In this document: piece by piece, positions 1 to 6,651 of the stretch | How positions within the stretch are numbered: the stretch's first letter is position 1 | How the letters are laid out: each line of letters opens with the position of its first letter | Assembly (NCBI RefSeq): GCF_004799665.1 | Contig: NZ_CP031310.1 | Span: forward strand, 1,480,887 to 1,544,886 | Reading direction: 5' to 3' | DNA length: 64,000 bases | From: Halapricum salinum | GTDB taxonomy: Archaea > Halobacteriota > Halobacteria > Halobacteriales > Haloarculaceae | Made by a program: the position numbers and the translations under genes | The notes under the pieces: generated by a model | The model's database searches: none | What the model was told of the DNA's origin: nothing | What the model saw: only the letters and a program-made list of their open reading frames with translations

Positions 1-22
1 AAAGCCGGGTAGATAGAGGTGC

Positions 23-137
23 GCCAAGGTGGCAGAGTCCGGCCGAACGCAGCGGCCTGCAGTACCTGCAGACTCGCTTCGCTCGCCTGCCGATGTCGAC
101 CACTCGTTCCTCGCGGTCGACAGCCGCCCATCGCCGG
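23..137 (+). pseudogene. Broken tRNA-Cys copy with an insertion in the anticodon loop
   Basis: Bases 23-62 match the 5' part of the intact tRNA-Cys at 200-275 through the GCA anticodon and the next G. A 59-base insert (63-121) follows, then 122-137 resume the match for 16 bases (anticodon 3' stem, variable region, start of the T arm). The match then ends, so the T loop and the 3' acceptor strand are missing. The insert falls between tRNA positions 37 and 38, the usual archaeal intron site. It contains two hairpins: GCAG/CTGC around a CTCGCTTCGCTCG-type loop (68-90) and GTCGACC/GGTCGAC (95-121). Without the 3' acceptor strand the copy cannot fold as a tRNA, so I call it a pseudogene, perhaps from a duplication. 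Confidence 0.75.
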
Positions 138-199
138 CACGATCGGCGTGTCGGCCAGAACATAATCCCTATATCCTTCGGACGAGGAACTTCATACGC

Positions 200-275
200 G
201 CCAAGGTGGCAGAGTCCGGCCGAACGCAGCGGCCTGCAGAGCCGCCCATCGCCGGTTCAAATCCGGCCCTTGGCT
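200..275 (+). tRNA. tRNA-Cys (anticodon GCA)
   Basis: A full cloverleaf can be folded. The acceptor stem is GCCAAGG (200-206) with CCTTGGC (268-274) and discriminator T at 275. The anticodon stem CGGCC/GGCCG-type pairing holds the loop with GCA. The T arm has GCCGG, TTCAAAT, CCGGC. The CCA end is not encoded, as is usual in haloarchaea. There is no intron in this copy, unlike the interrupted copy just upstream. Confidence 0.93.
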
Positions 276-316
276 TGTTTTGCGAGTGACAATTCGTCGC
301 GAGCAATTGCCAAACG

Positions 317-371
317 AGGATTTGACCCTGCCGCGAGCGTTAGCGAAGCGGCTCTGGTTCAAATCCTGCCC
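317..371 (+). repeat. Inverted repeat ending in a T-arm-like sequence
   Basis: AGGATTTGACC (317-327) pairs with GGTTCAAATCCT (356-367), apart from one mismatch. Inside is a second stem, GCCGC (330-334) with GCGGC (348-352), around the loop GAGCGTTAGCGAA. The outer right arm, GGTTCAAATCC followed by CGCC, resembles a tRNA T arm and 3' end, but the T stem is imperfect and no matching 5' half is present. It may be the remnant of a tRNA or of an integration site. Confidence 0.55.
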
Positions 372-385
372 GCCATGTTTGATGT

Positions 386-1066
386 TCAGGGCGCGACGCC
401 GACAGTCAGCAGGGTCCCGTATTCGCGGTAGTGTTCGACCATGGCTTCCCGGGAGTTCCAGTCGTCGGTGGGGAACTCGCTCGCAGGTGGGATCTCGACC
501 TCGCGATCGGGGATAGCCTGCTGCTCGGCGACGTGGAAGCCAGCCTCGCGGAAGCGCTGGTGGTAGTCGTCGCGCGACCAGCGGGACATCTCGATATCGA
601 CGTACTCAGTCCATGCGGCGGTGTGGGGATTGTCGGCGTAGAAGTCGACCGCACAGTAGAACGTGCCGCCGGGTCGAAGGACGCGGAGGAGCTCCTCGAG
701 CGCGGCCATCGGATCGCTGGCGTAGTAGAACGCCTCCATCGAGAAGACGTGGTCGATGGAATCGTCCTCGAAGGGAAGGTGCTCGAAGTCACCGACCAAG
801 AATCCCACTGCGGGGTCGTCGGTGTAGCTGCGGGCGTTGCGCACCATCTCGGGGGCCCCGTCGAGACCGTAGGCGCGTGCTGCGCCGCCGGCTGCTCGCA
901 TGGCGCGCGCGGCGTAGCCGCTCCCACAGCCGAGGTCCAGAACAGTATCGTCGTCTTCGATCGGCATGCGGGCGAGTGCGTGCTTGGCGGTGTGCCAGTG
1001 GCGTTCTTCCATGCCTCTGTCGCGGCCTTCGGCTGCCCAGTCGTCGAATTCCTCGCGGACACTCAT
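386..1066 (-). CDS. Class I SAM-dependent methyltransferase
   Basis: This is a 226-residue cytosolic protein of the UbiE/Methyltransf_11 type. The SAM-binding motif I, VLDLGCGSG, lies at about residues 42-50. A motif-II-like acidic stretch (FLVGDFEHLPFEDDS) and the later LRVLRPGG loop are typical of the family. The substrate cannot be told from the sequence: family members act on quinones, lipids or small molecules. The gene stands alone, with a tandem repeat directly upstream and the tRNA-Cys region downstream. The ATG at 1066 gives a normal family N-terminus. Confidence 0.85.
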   Translation of the reverse strand: MSVREEFDDWAAEGRDRGMEERHWHTAKHALARMPIEDDDTVLDLGCGSGYAARAMRAAGGAARAYGLDGAPEMVRNARSYTDDPAVGFLVGDFEHLPFEDDSIDHVFSMEAFYYASDPMAALEELLRVLRPGGTFYCAVDFYADNPHTAAWTEYVDIEMSRWSRDDYHQRFREAGFHVAEQQAIPDREVEIPPASEFPTDDWNSREAMVEHYREYGTLLTVGVAP

Positions 1067-1100
1067 GTCTCAGTCGAGGACTGGCGGCGTGAAAACGGAT

Positions 1101-1236
1101 TCGACTACTTACTCGCCGGCTGACCTGCCGGCTCGACTACTTACTCGCCGGCTGACCTGCCGGCTCGACTACTTACTCGCCGGCTGACCTGCCGGCTCGA
1201 CTACTTACTCGCCGGCTGACCTGCCGGCTCGACTAT
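1101..1236. repeat. 32-base tandem repeat, four full copies plus a partial one
   Basis: The unit starts TCGACTACTTACTCGCCGGC and has a 32-base period (copies at 1101, 1133, 1165 and 1197, with a partial copy from 1229). The copies look identical. Each contains GCCGGC, six bases, then GCCGGC, so each transcript copy can fold into a GC-rich hairpin. The array lies between the 3' end of the small membrane-protein gene (whose stop codon falls in the partial copy) and the start of the methyltransferase gene, both on the minus strand. There are no spacers, so it is not a CRISPR array. Confidence 0.95.
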
Positions 1237-1433
1237 TGCCACATCCGAGGGGCGTACCCGAGCCACCGCACGGCCATGAAGTAGACCGTCGCGACGACGA
1301 TGGCGATCACGGCCTCGATCGCGAAGCCGACGTCTCCGAAGAGAATGTTAACGAGTCCGAGCGCGCCGAACATCAACAGGATTGCCGCGGCGTAGTGCGG
1401 GAGCGCTTCCTTGTACTGGGATCGGTCGGCCAT
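1233..1433 (-). CDS. Small two-helix membrane protein
   Basis: A protein of 66 residues from the ATG at 1433 (MADRSQYKEAL); an ATG 15 bases further upstream is also open but adds a poor N-terminus. Two hydrophobic segments, at about residues 14-32 and 36-55, are separated by a short acidic turn (FGDVGF). The C-terminus is short and aromatic (WLGYAPRMWQ). I do not recognise a named family. Its stop codon lies inside the last partial copy of the tandem repeat. Confidence 0.65.
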   Translation of the reverse strand: MADRSQYKEALPHYAAAILLMFGALGLVNILFGDVGFAIEAVIAIVVATVYFMAVRWLGYAPRMWQ

Positions 1434-1504
1434 ACCTGGGTGTGGCACGCGCTGGAGAAAAAACAGTGGTGTCTCCCTGGTCGCGAGTGCGTCGCTCGAA
1501 GTCG

Positions 1505-1534
1505 GGCTACGCGCCGGAGCCGTCGGTCTCTACG
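1505..1534 (-). pseudogene. Remnant matching the 3' end of the neighbouring glutaredoxin gene
   Basis: On the minus strand this stretch reads VVETDGSGA and a stop, close to the last codons of the glutaredoxin gene about 105 bases away (LEETYGSGAA and a stop). Most bases agree over roughly 30 positions. No longer reading frame leads into it. It is either the tail of a lost paralogue or a short local duplication. Confidence 0.35.
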
Positions 1535-1607
1535 ACCACTTTTTCCTCGTTCGCTTCGCTCACTCGCAAAAACATGGGGAAAAAGACCGCGACCGCACGC
1601 TCGTCAC

Positions 1608-1865
1608 TTAGGCTGCGCCGGAGCCGTAGGTCTCTTCGAGGTAGGCAACGATATCGTCGCTCTCGGGCATCCCGTCGACGCCGTGTTCAGTGTCGACGAG
1701 GACAGGCACGCCGGTCTGGCCCGAGATATCCTTGACTTCGGTGCGCTCGCTGTGGCTCCGGGGGACCTTGTGGGACTCGTAGTCGAGGCCGAGCTCGTCG
1801 AGTTTCTTCGTGACTTTCGCGCAGTACGGACAGCCGTCGAGTTCGTAGAGTTCGAGGGTTGGCAT
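1608..1865 (-). CDS. Glutaredoxin-like protein with a CPYC motif
   Basis: An 85-residue protein with the redox motif CPYC (Cys12 and Cys15) after the first strand (LELYELDG). The TGVPVLVD stretch carries the conserved cis-proline, and a C-terminal helix follows (SDDIVAYLEETYG). This is the complete thioredoxin-fold core of glutaredoxins and GST N-terminal domains. It probably reduces disulfides or mixed thiols in the cytosol. I chose the ATG at 1865 because it starts directly before the first strand; the longer open frame upstream lacks homology-like sequence. Confidence 0.88.
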   Translation of the reverse strand: MPTLELYELDGCPYCAKVTKKLDELGLDYESHKVPRSHSERTEVKDISGQTGVPVLVDTEHGVDGMPESDDIVAYLEETYGSGAA

Positions 1866-1935
1866 CGAACAGGGGTAGGAATCGAAGGCAAAAGAGGTCA
1901 GCGGTCGTGTGCGCGGTGAGGTCCCAGCTGGATGT

Positions 1936-3369
1936 TTACGCGAGCGTGTTGGTTCGAACGACGTAATAGACGACGAAGGCGCCTGCCATGATCCACTGTG
2001 CGATGTGCACGTCACTCGCTTCGCCCTTGGCTGCCTTGACGATCGGATAGCTGATCATCCCGGCAGCGATCCCGTTGGCGATCGAGTGTGTCAACGGCAT
2101 GATCGCGATTGTAAGGCCAGCCGGAATCGAGTGGGTGACGTCGTCCCACTGAATGTCAGTCACGTTCTGAAACATCAGTAGCGCGACGACGACGAGTGCG
2201 ACGTACGGCGCGAAGTCCGGAATCACTGCCAGCAGCGGAACGACAGGAAGCGTCAACAGGAACAGAACTGCGACGACGAGCGCCGTCATCCCAGTACGGC
2301 CACCCTCCTCGATACCCGTCGACGATTCGATGAAGGCGGTGACCGTCGAGGTGCCGAGAATACCACCGGCGGTCGTACCAACAGCGTCAGCCATGAGCGG
2401 CTTTTCCATCTCGGGGAACTCGCCGTCCTCGTCGAGGAACCCAGCAGCCTGACCGAGGCCGGTCAGCGTCCCGGCAGTGTCGAAGAAGTCGACGAAGAAG
2501 AACGTGAACACGACGAACGAGAACGTCACGATGTCGACTTGCTGGAACCCTTCGATGAACCCACCGGCGATCGGCGTAATGTCGTAGGCGGCAGCGTCGT
2601 AGGTGATCTGATCGATCCCAGGAGCGAGTCCGCCCGTCGTCTGATAGAGCGTGATCGGCTCTGGGAGTTGACCGGAGTACGGAACCACGCCGAGCGCGCT
2701 CGCGACGTAGCCACCGATAGCCGTCGCGATGATCCCGATGATGATCGAGCCTCGCATTCCGCGTGCGTACAGCGCCAGCGTCAGGAAGACACCGAGAAGC
2801 GAGACGACTGCAACTGGATCCTGAGCGAGGACCGGATTGAGCGACGTGATGTTGGTCGTGTCGGCGGCCGAGATTCGCATGAACTGCAGGCCGATGATGG
2901 CGAGGAACAACCCGATTCCTGCGCCGACGCCGTATTTGACTGGTTCAGGAAACAGATTGATGATCGTCTCTCGTAGCCCGACAGCAGTCAGAATCATAAA
3001 CAGGATTCCTTCGACGAAGACTGCTGCGAGGGCTGTCTGCCACGATATTCCGAGCGCTGGTGACAGGACGACCGTCAAAAAGAAGGCGTTCAGCCCCATT
3101 CCTGGTGCTAAGCCGATCGGTCTGTTGGCGTAGAACGCCATCACGAACATCGCGACGGCTGCCGCGAGGATAGTAATCACTGACAGCATCTGGAAGACCC
3201 GGTCCGGGGAAACGCCCTCGGGGGTGATCGCGATGGATAAGATCGACGGGTTCACCACGATGATGTAACTCATCGTCAGGAACGTGGTTGCCCCGGCGAG
3301 AATTTCTGTTTCTAAGTTCGTCCCATGCTCCTCGAAGCCAAAGTAGTCCGCGAGTGTCTCGCGTACCAT
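1936..3369 (-). CDS. NCS2-family nucleobase permease (AzgA/PbuG type)
   Basis: A 477-residue polytopic membrane protein. The N-terminus LADYFGFEEHGTNLETEILAG, followed by TTFLTMSYIIVVNP, is characteristic of AzgA/PbuG-type purine permeases. Later stretches such as FVDFFDTAGTL and ESSTGIEEGGRTG carry the acidic and polar residues conserved in transmembrane helices 8-10. It is expected to take up adenine, guanine or hypoxanthine with protons. The pyrE gene lies directly upstream on the same strand, which fits nucleotide salvage. The ATG at 3369 is chosen because sequence before it is not membrane-protein-like. Confidence 0.9.
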   Translation of the reverse strand: MVRETLADYFGFEEHGTNLETEILAGATTFLTMSYIIVVNPSILSIAITPEGVSPDRVFQMLSVITILAAAVAMFVMAFYANRPIGLAPGMGLNAFFLTVVLSPALGISWQTALAAVFVEGILFMILTAVGLRETIINLFPEPVKYGVGAGIGLFLAIIGLQFMRISAADTTNITSLNPVLAQDPVAVVSLLGVFLTLALYARGMRGSIIIGIIATAIGGYVASALGVVPYSGQLPEPITLYQTTGGLAPGIDQITYDAAAYDITPIAGGFIEGFQQVDIVTFSFVVFTFFFVDFFDTAGTLTGLGQAAGFLDEDGEFPEMEKPLMADAVGTTAGGILGTSTVTAFIESSTGIEEGGRTGMTALVVAVLFLLTLPVVPLLAVIPDFAPYVALVVVALLMFQNVTDIQWDDVTHSIPAGLTIAIMPLTHSIANGIAAGMISYPIVKAAKGEASDVHIAQWIMAGAFVVYYVVRTNTLA

Positions 3370-3512
3370 GTCTCTCGTCCGTCGTATCACAGACGCCCTT
3401 CTTAACGCTTTAGATTCCCGTAAGGCCCGATTCGACGCCCACAATATATGTTTACTGAAGGGAAATACTGCCGGGAAAATATCGGCCGAAACCGCTCACG
3501 TCTAAGGGATTC

Positions 3513-4049
3513 TCACTCGCGATCGGCCAGTAGTTGCGACGCGCTCACCAGCGATTCGAGTTCGAGGTCGTGTTCGGCGAGGTTCTCGGCCGCGCCCTCC
3601 TCGCGGTCGACGACGACGATGACGCGCTCGACGACCGCGCCCGCCTCCCGGAGCGCCTCGGCGGCGTCGACCGCACTCTGTCCCGTGGTCGCGATGTCTT
3701 CGAGGATGATGACTTCCTCACCCTCCTCCAGATTGCCCTCGATGAGGTTCGCGGTGCCGTACTCTTTCTGCTGTTTGCGCGCGATGACGTAGGGCCGGCC
3801 GGTCTCGACGCTGGTGACCGCCACGAGCGGGACCGCGCCGAGGGCGACGCCCGCGAGTGTGGTGTCGCCGCCGAGTTCGGCCAATCGCTCCGCGAAGGCC
3901 TCGGCGATCAGTTCGAGACAGTCGGGATTGGTCTCGAAGACGTACTTGTCGACGTAGTAGTCGCTCGTCCCGCCGTGGGAGAGTTCGAACTCGCCGAATT
4001 TGACGGCCTCGGCCGCACGAAGCGCGTCGATGAGTCGTTGGGTGTCCAT
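3513..4049 (-). CDS. pyrE: Orotate phosphoribosyltransferase
   Basis: A 178-residue type I phosphoribosyltransferase. The PRPP-binding loop is [14 protein letters not shown], the hallmark of the family, and the N-terminal region [16 protein letters not shown] matches orotate phosphoribosyltransferases. It joins orotate to PRPP to make OMP in pyrimidine synthesis. The start at 4049 ([10 protein letters not shown]) matches the usual family length. The gene is divergent from the Sua5/TsaC-like gene, with 91 bases between the two starts. Confidence 0.93.
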   Translation of the reverse strand: MDTQRLIDALRAAEAVKFGEFELSHGGTSDYYVDKYVFETNPDCLELIAEAFAERLAELGGDTTLAGVALGAVPLVAVTSVETGRPYVIARKQQKEYGTANLIEGNLEEGEEVIILEDIATTGQSAVDAAEALREAGAVVERVIVVVDREEGAAENLAEHDLELESLVSASQLLADRE

Positions 4050-4140
4050 ATCCCCGAGTGTGCCGGCGTCGTGGTAATACCCATCGGATCGCGATCGATT
4101 TCCCCGTGGATTTTTGCTCTCGAACCCCCATCTCCGGTCG

Positions 4141-4722
4141 ATGCCGAACGTCGCCGACGCAGTCGACGCCATCCGCAACGGCGAACTGGTGATCTACCCG
4201 ACCGAGACAGTGTACGGACTCGGCGCGGACGCGCTCGACCCTGACGCCGTCGCGCGCGTCTTCGAGGCCAAGGGCCGGAGTCGGGACAAACCGATCTCGC
4301 TGGCGGTCCCGGACGTCGAAGCCGCGCTGGGCTACACCGATCCCACAGGCCTCGAACAGGAGTTTATGCACGAATTTCTGCCTGGGCCGGTGACTGTGCT
4401 GGTCGAGCGCCGCGAGACGGTGCCGGATATTCTGACCGCCGGCCGCGAACAGGTGGGCGTGCGCGTGCCCGACCACGACCTGGCGCTGTCGCTGCTTGCC
4501 GACGTCGCGCCGATCACCGCGACAAGTGCGAACGTCAGCGGCCAGCCAAGCGCGCGCCGCGTGGCCGATCTGGATTCCATCACCGATTCGGCGGCCGTGG
4601 TGCTGGACGGCGGCGAGACTGGCGGGACGGGGAGTACGGTCGTCGACGTCGAAGCTGGGGAGATCCACCGTCGGGGCGCGAACGCCGACGCGATCGAGGC
4701 GTGGCTCGACGAGCATCGCTGA
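4141..4722 (+). CDS. L-threonylcarbamoyladenylate synthase (Sua5/YciO/YrdC family)
   Basis: A 193-residue single YrdC domain. Near the N-terminus is [15 protein letters not shown] with the KxR-type segment [11 protein letters not shown], and further on [14 protein letters not shown]. These are the nucleotide and threonine-binding motifs of the family. The enzyme makes threonylcarbamoyl-AMP from threonine, bicarbonate and ATP for the t6A modification of ANN-decoding tRNAs. It lacks the C-terminal Sua5 domain, so it is closer to TsaC. The ATG at 4141 is the first codon that keeps the usual N-terminal helix. Confidence 0.92.
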   Translation: MPNVADAVDAIRNGELVIYPTETVYGLGADALDPDAVARVFEAKGRSRDKPISLAVPDVEAALGYTDPTGLEQEFMHEFLPGPVTVLVERRETVPDILTAGREQVGVRVPDHDLALSLLADVAPITATSANVSGQPSARRVADLDSITDSAAVVLDGGETGGTGSTVVDVEAGEIHRRGANADAIEAWLDEHR

Positions 4723-4794
4723 GCCCGACGGGAATCCTGTGTCACTGCCCACTGATGTGGGTGTTTTTTGTCGACGCTCGCCGCACTGTGAGGC

Positions 4795-5166
4795 GTGCAT
4801 CGACGCTGGCTCACTGCGATCGGGGTCGGGACTGTTCTGGTAACTCTCGGGCTCGCGGCCGTTGTCCTCGTGAGTGGCGCAGTCGATCTCATCCTCTTGC
4901 TCGTGCTCGTTTTGTGGGCGCTGGGCGGGACGGGCTGGATCGCCGCCGGTGAAGACTGGGCAGTCGCCGACCTGACGTGGTATCAACTCGTCGGGGTCGG
5001 CGTCGGACTCGTCGCGGCTGGGATGAGCCTCCTCGCCGTCCAGACGCTGGCTACCGGCGGCGATCAAGTCGTCGGGGGCATGCAGGCGATGATCGCCGTC
5101 GTCCTCGCGATCCAGGCCGCCAACCACTACCGCGGCGGCAACATCACCGACGTCGTCGACGTGTAG
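4795..5166 (+). CDS. Small membrane protein with four hydrophobic segments
   Basis: A 123-residue protein starting with GTG. Hydrophobic segments lie at about residues 7-26, 29-46, 60-85 and 92-106, so four transmembrane helices are likely, with a short acidic loop (GEDWAVADLTW) in the middle. The C-terminus NITDVVDV is acidic. No enzymatic motif is visible and I do not recognise the family. The next gene lies on the other strand and ends 17 bases away. Confidence 0.6.
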   Translation: MHRRWLTAIGVGTVLVTLGLAAVVLVSGAVDLILLLVLVLWALGGTGWIAAGEDWAVADLTWYQLVGVGVGLVAAGMSLLAVQTLATGGDQVVGGMQAMIAVVLAIQAANHYRGGNITDVVDV

Positions 5167-5183
5167 TCACGCACCGGAATCGT

Positions 5184-5840
5184 CTAGCCGATCAGCGACC
5201 GCAACGACCGCGTCCGAACCCCGCATCCCTCGCGATACTCGCAGGGCTCGCACTTATCTCGGTTCTCGACCCTCGCTGGCGGCCCGTCGATCGATTCGGC
5301 AGTTCGGAGTGCCGCCCGGTACTGTGCTCGTCTCCGTGCGGAAACGTCGATCTCGCGAATCACCCCGTAGGCGGGGTACTCGACGAACGCGCGCTCGACG
5401 GTCGTCTCCCGCTCCCAGGCCAGCGCGAGCGCGGCCGCGACGACGTGGACCGACTGGGGTTCCCAGACCCCCTGTTCGGGTGGACGGCCGGCGAACACCA
5501 GCGACGGGGCCAGCGGCTGCTCCAGCACCTTGTGGGCGATCCCACGGGCGTCTTTGCCTTCGAGTCGCACGTCCCGATTCGGGGGGTCGGCCAGTTGGTC
5601 CCAGGCGTCCAGCCCCGCCCGGGCGCAGTTGAGCCGCGAGCGGAAGGTGGTCGGCGTCACCTCGATCGGGGCCGCGAGGAGGGCCGCTTCGTCGGTCAGC
5701 AGGCGCTCGTACTCGAAGGCGAGCTGGCGGCGATCGCCGACTTCTTCCGGAATGGAGTCGCCGACGTCGGGGTCGCGCCACCGGTAGTAGAGTTTGCGGG
5801 GACAGTACGCCGCGGTCGCCACGTCGCGGAAGGCGTGCAT
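5184..5840 (-). CDS. Solitary Cas4-like protein (RecB-type fold, four-cysteine cluster)
   Basis: A 218-residue protein with the Cas4/Dna2 cysteine arrangement: Cys13 in the N-terminal YCPRKLYYRW motif, and Cys197, Cys200 and Cys206 in CEPCEYREGCG near the C-terminus. These would hold a [4Fe-4S] cluster. The middle resembles the RecB nuclease core (LEGKDARGIAHKV; APSLVFAGRPPEQGVW). However, the E-x-K pair expected before the GRPP-like turn appears replaced by FAG, so nuclease activity is doubtful. No cas1, cas2 or CRISPR array is in the window. It could act in DNA repair or be an inactive relative. Confidence 0.75.
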   Translation of the reverse strand: MHAFRDVATAAYCPRKLYYRWRDPDVGDSIPEEVGDRRQLAFEYERLLTDEAALLAAPIEVTPTTFRSRLNCARAGLDAWDQLADPPNRDVRLEGKDARGIAHKVLEQPLAPSLVFAGRPPEQGVWEPQSVHVVAAALALAWERETTVERAFVEYPAYGVIREIDVSARRRAQYRAALRTAESIDGPPARVENRDKCEPCEYREGCGVRTRSLRSLIG

Positions 5841-5877
5841 ACCACCCCTGGTGGCGGAATCGCGTATAAACCTCAGC

Positions 5878-6540
5878 TCAGAACGAGACGTTGGTCTCCA
5901 TGTCGTCGGTCGCGTCCTCCAGGCCGTCTTCCTGGACGCTCGCGGTCAGGCGGATCGACAGATCGGCGTCGGTCAGGGCGTCCTCGAAGGCGGTCTGGAA
6001 GCGATGGCTCGCCCGGCGGGCACGGTTCTGTGCGGCCGCGACGTGACGGAAGTGTGTGATGGTGTCGTCGTCGGCGTCGAGTTCGGCCGCGATGGTGTCG
6101 TCGTCGGCGTCCTCGGCGAGCAGATCCCGCAGTGTCGACATGGATAACGGCGCGTCGGCGTCGTCCTCGCCACTGCTCACGGGTCGTTCCTCCCCGTTCG
6201 CTTTCGAGGACTCCCTTCGGTCGTCCTCGCTGATCAGGTGCAGGTCCATCCGCGCAGTGAAGACAGTCTCGGCGTCGAGATCCAGGTCGCGCGCCAGTGT
6301 CTCGTCGTCCTCACCCGCGTAGAACCCGCGGACGATCTCCGCCAGCGTCTCGTCGTCCAGCCCTGTCTCGAAGTCGTAGCGCTCGCGCATGTCCGCGACG
6401 ACCGCCCGCAGGCGCTCGGCGATCTCGGCCTCGTCGACCTCGCTCAGCGAGCCGTGCCCCTCCTGCTGGCGCTCGGTGACCGTCCCCTTCTCGGCGACGT
6501 CCATGAAGATATCCCGGAGTTCCTCGGTCTTCTCGTCCAT
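5878..6540 (-). CDS. Acidic helical protein, probable conditioned-medium-induced protein 4 family
   Basis: A 220-residue, very acidic, mostly helical protein without membrane segments. The N-terminus MDEKTEELRDIFMDV followed by a TVTERQQEGHGSL stretch resembles haloarchaeal proteins named conditioned-medium-induced protein 4 (recalled, not searched). Two repeated units, YAGEDDETLARDLDLDAETVFTARMDLHL at about residues 72-100 and LLAEDADDDTIAAELDADDDTITHFRHV at about 137-165, look like degenerate helix-turn-helix modules, so DNA binding is possible. The start at 6540 skips three upstream codons because MDEKTEELR is the usual N-terminus of this type. Confidence 0.65.
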   Translation of the reverse strand: MDEKTEELRDIFMDVAEKGTVTERQQEGHGSLSEVDEAEIAERLRAVVADMRERYDFETGLDDETLAEIVRGFYAGEDDETLARDLDLDAETVFTARMDLHLISEDDRRESSKANGEERPVSSGEDDADAPLSMSTLRDLLAEDADDDTIAAELDADDDTITHFRHVAAAQNRARRASHRFQTAFEDALTDADLSIRLTASVQEDGLEDATDDMETNVSF

Positions 6541-6651
6541 AGAAACCACACGTGGTCGCCTGTAGATAAAAATCTGTTTGTCGTATCAATTCAATGTACT
6601 TTCTGTCGAGTCAGGGGAACGACTATACTGTCGGCCCGTCACTTCCCGGCA

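Noticed and set aside
1101-1236. Possible CRISPR array
   Set aside because: The 32-base units are directly adjacent with no spacers and no cas operon is near.
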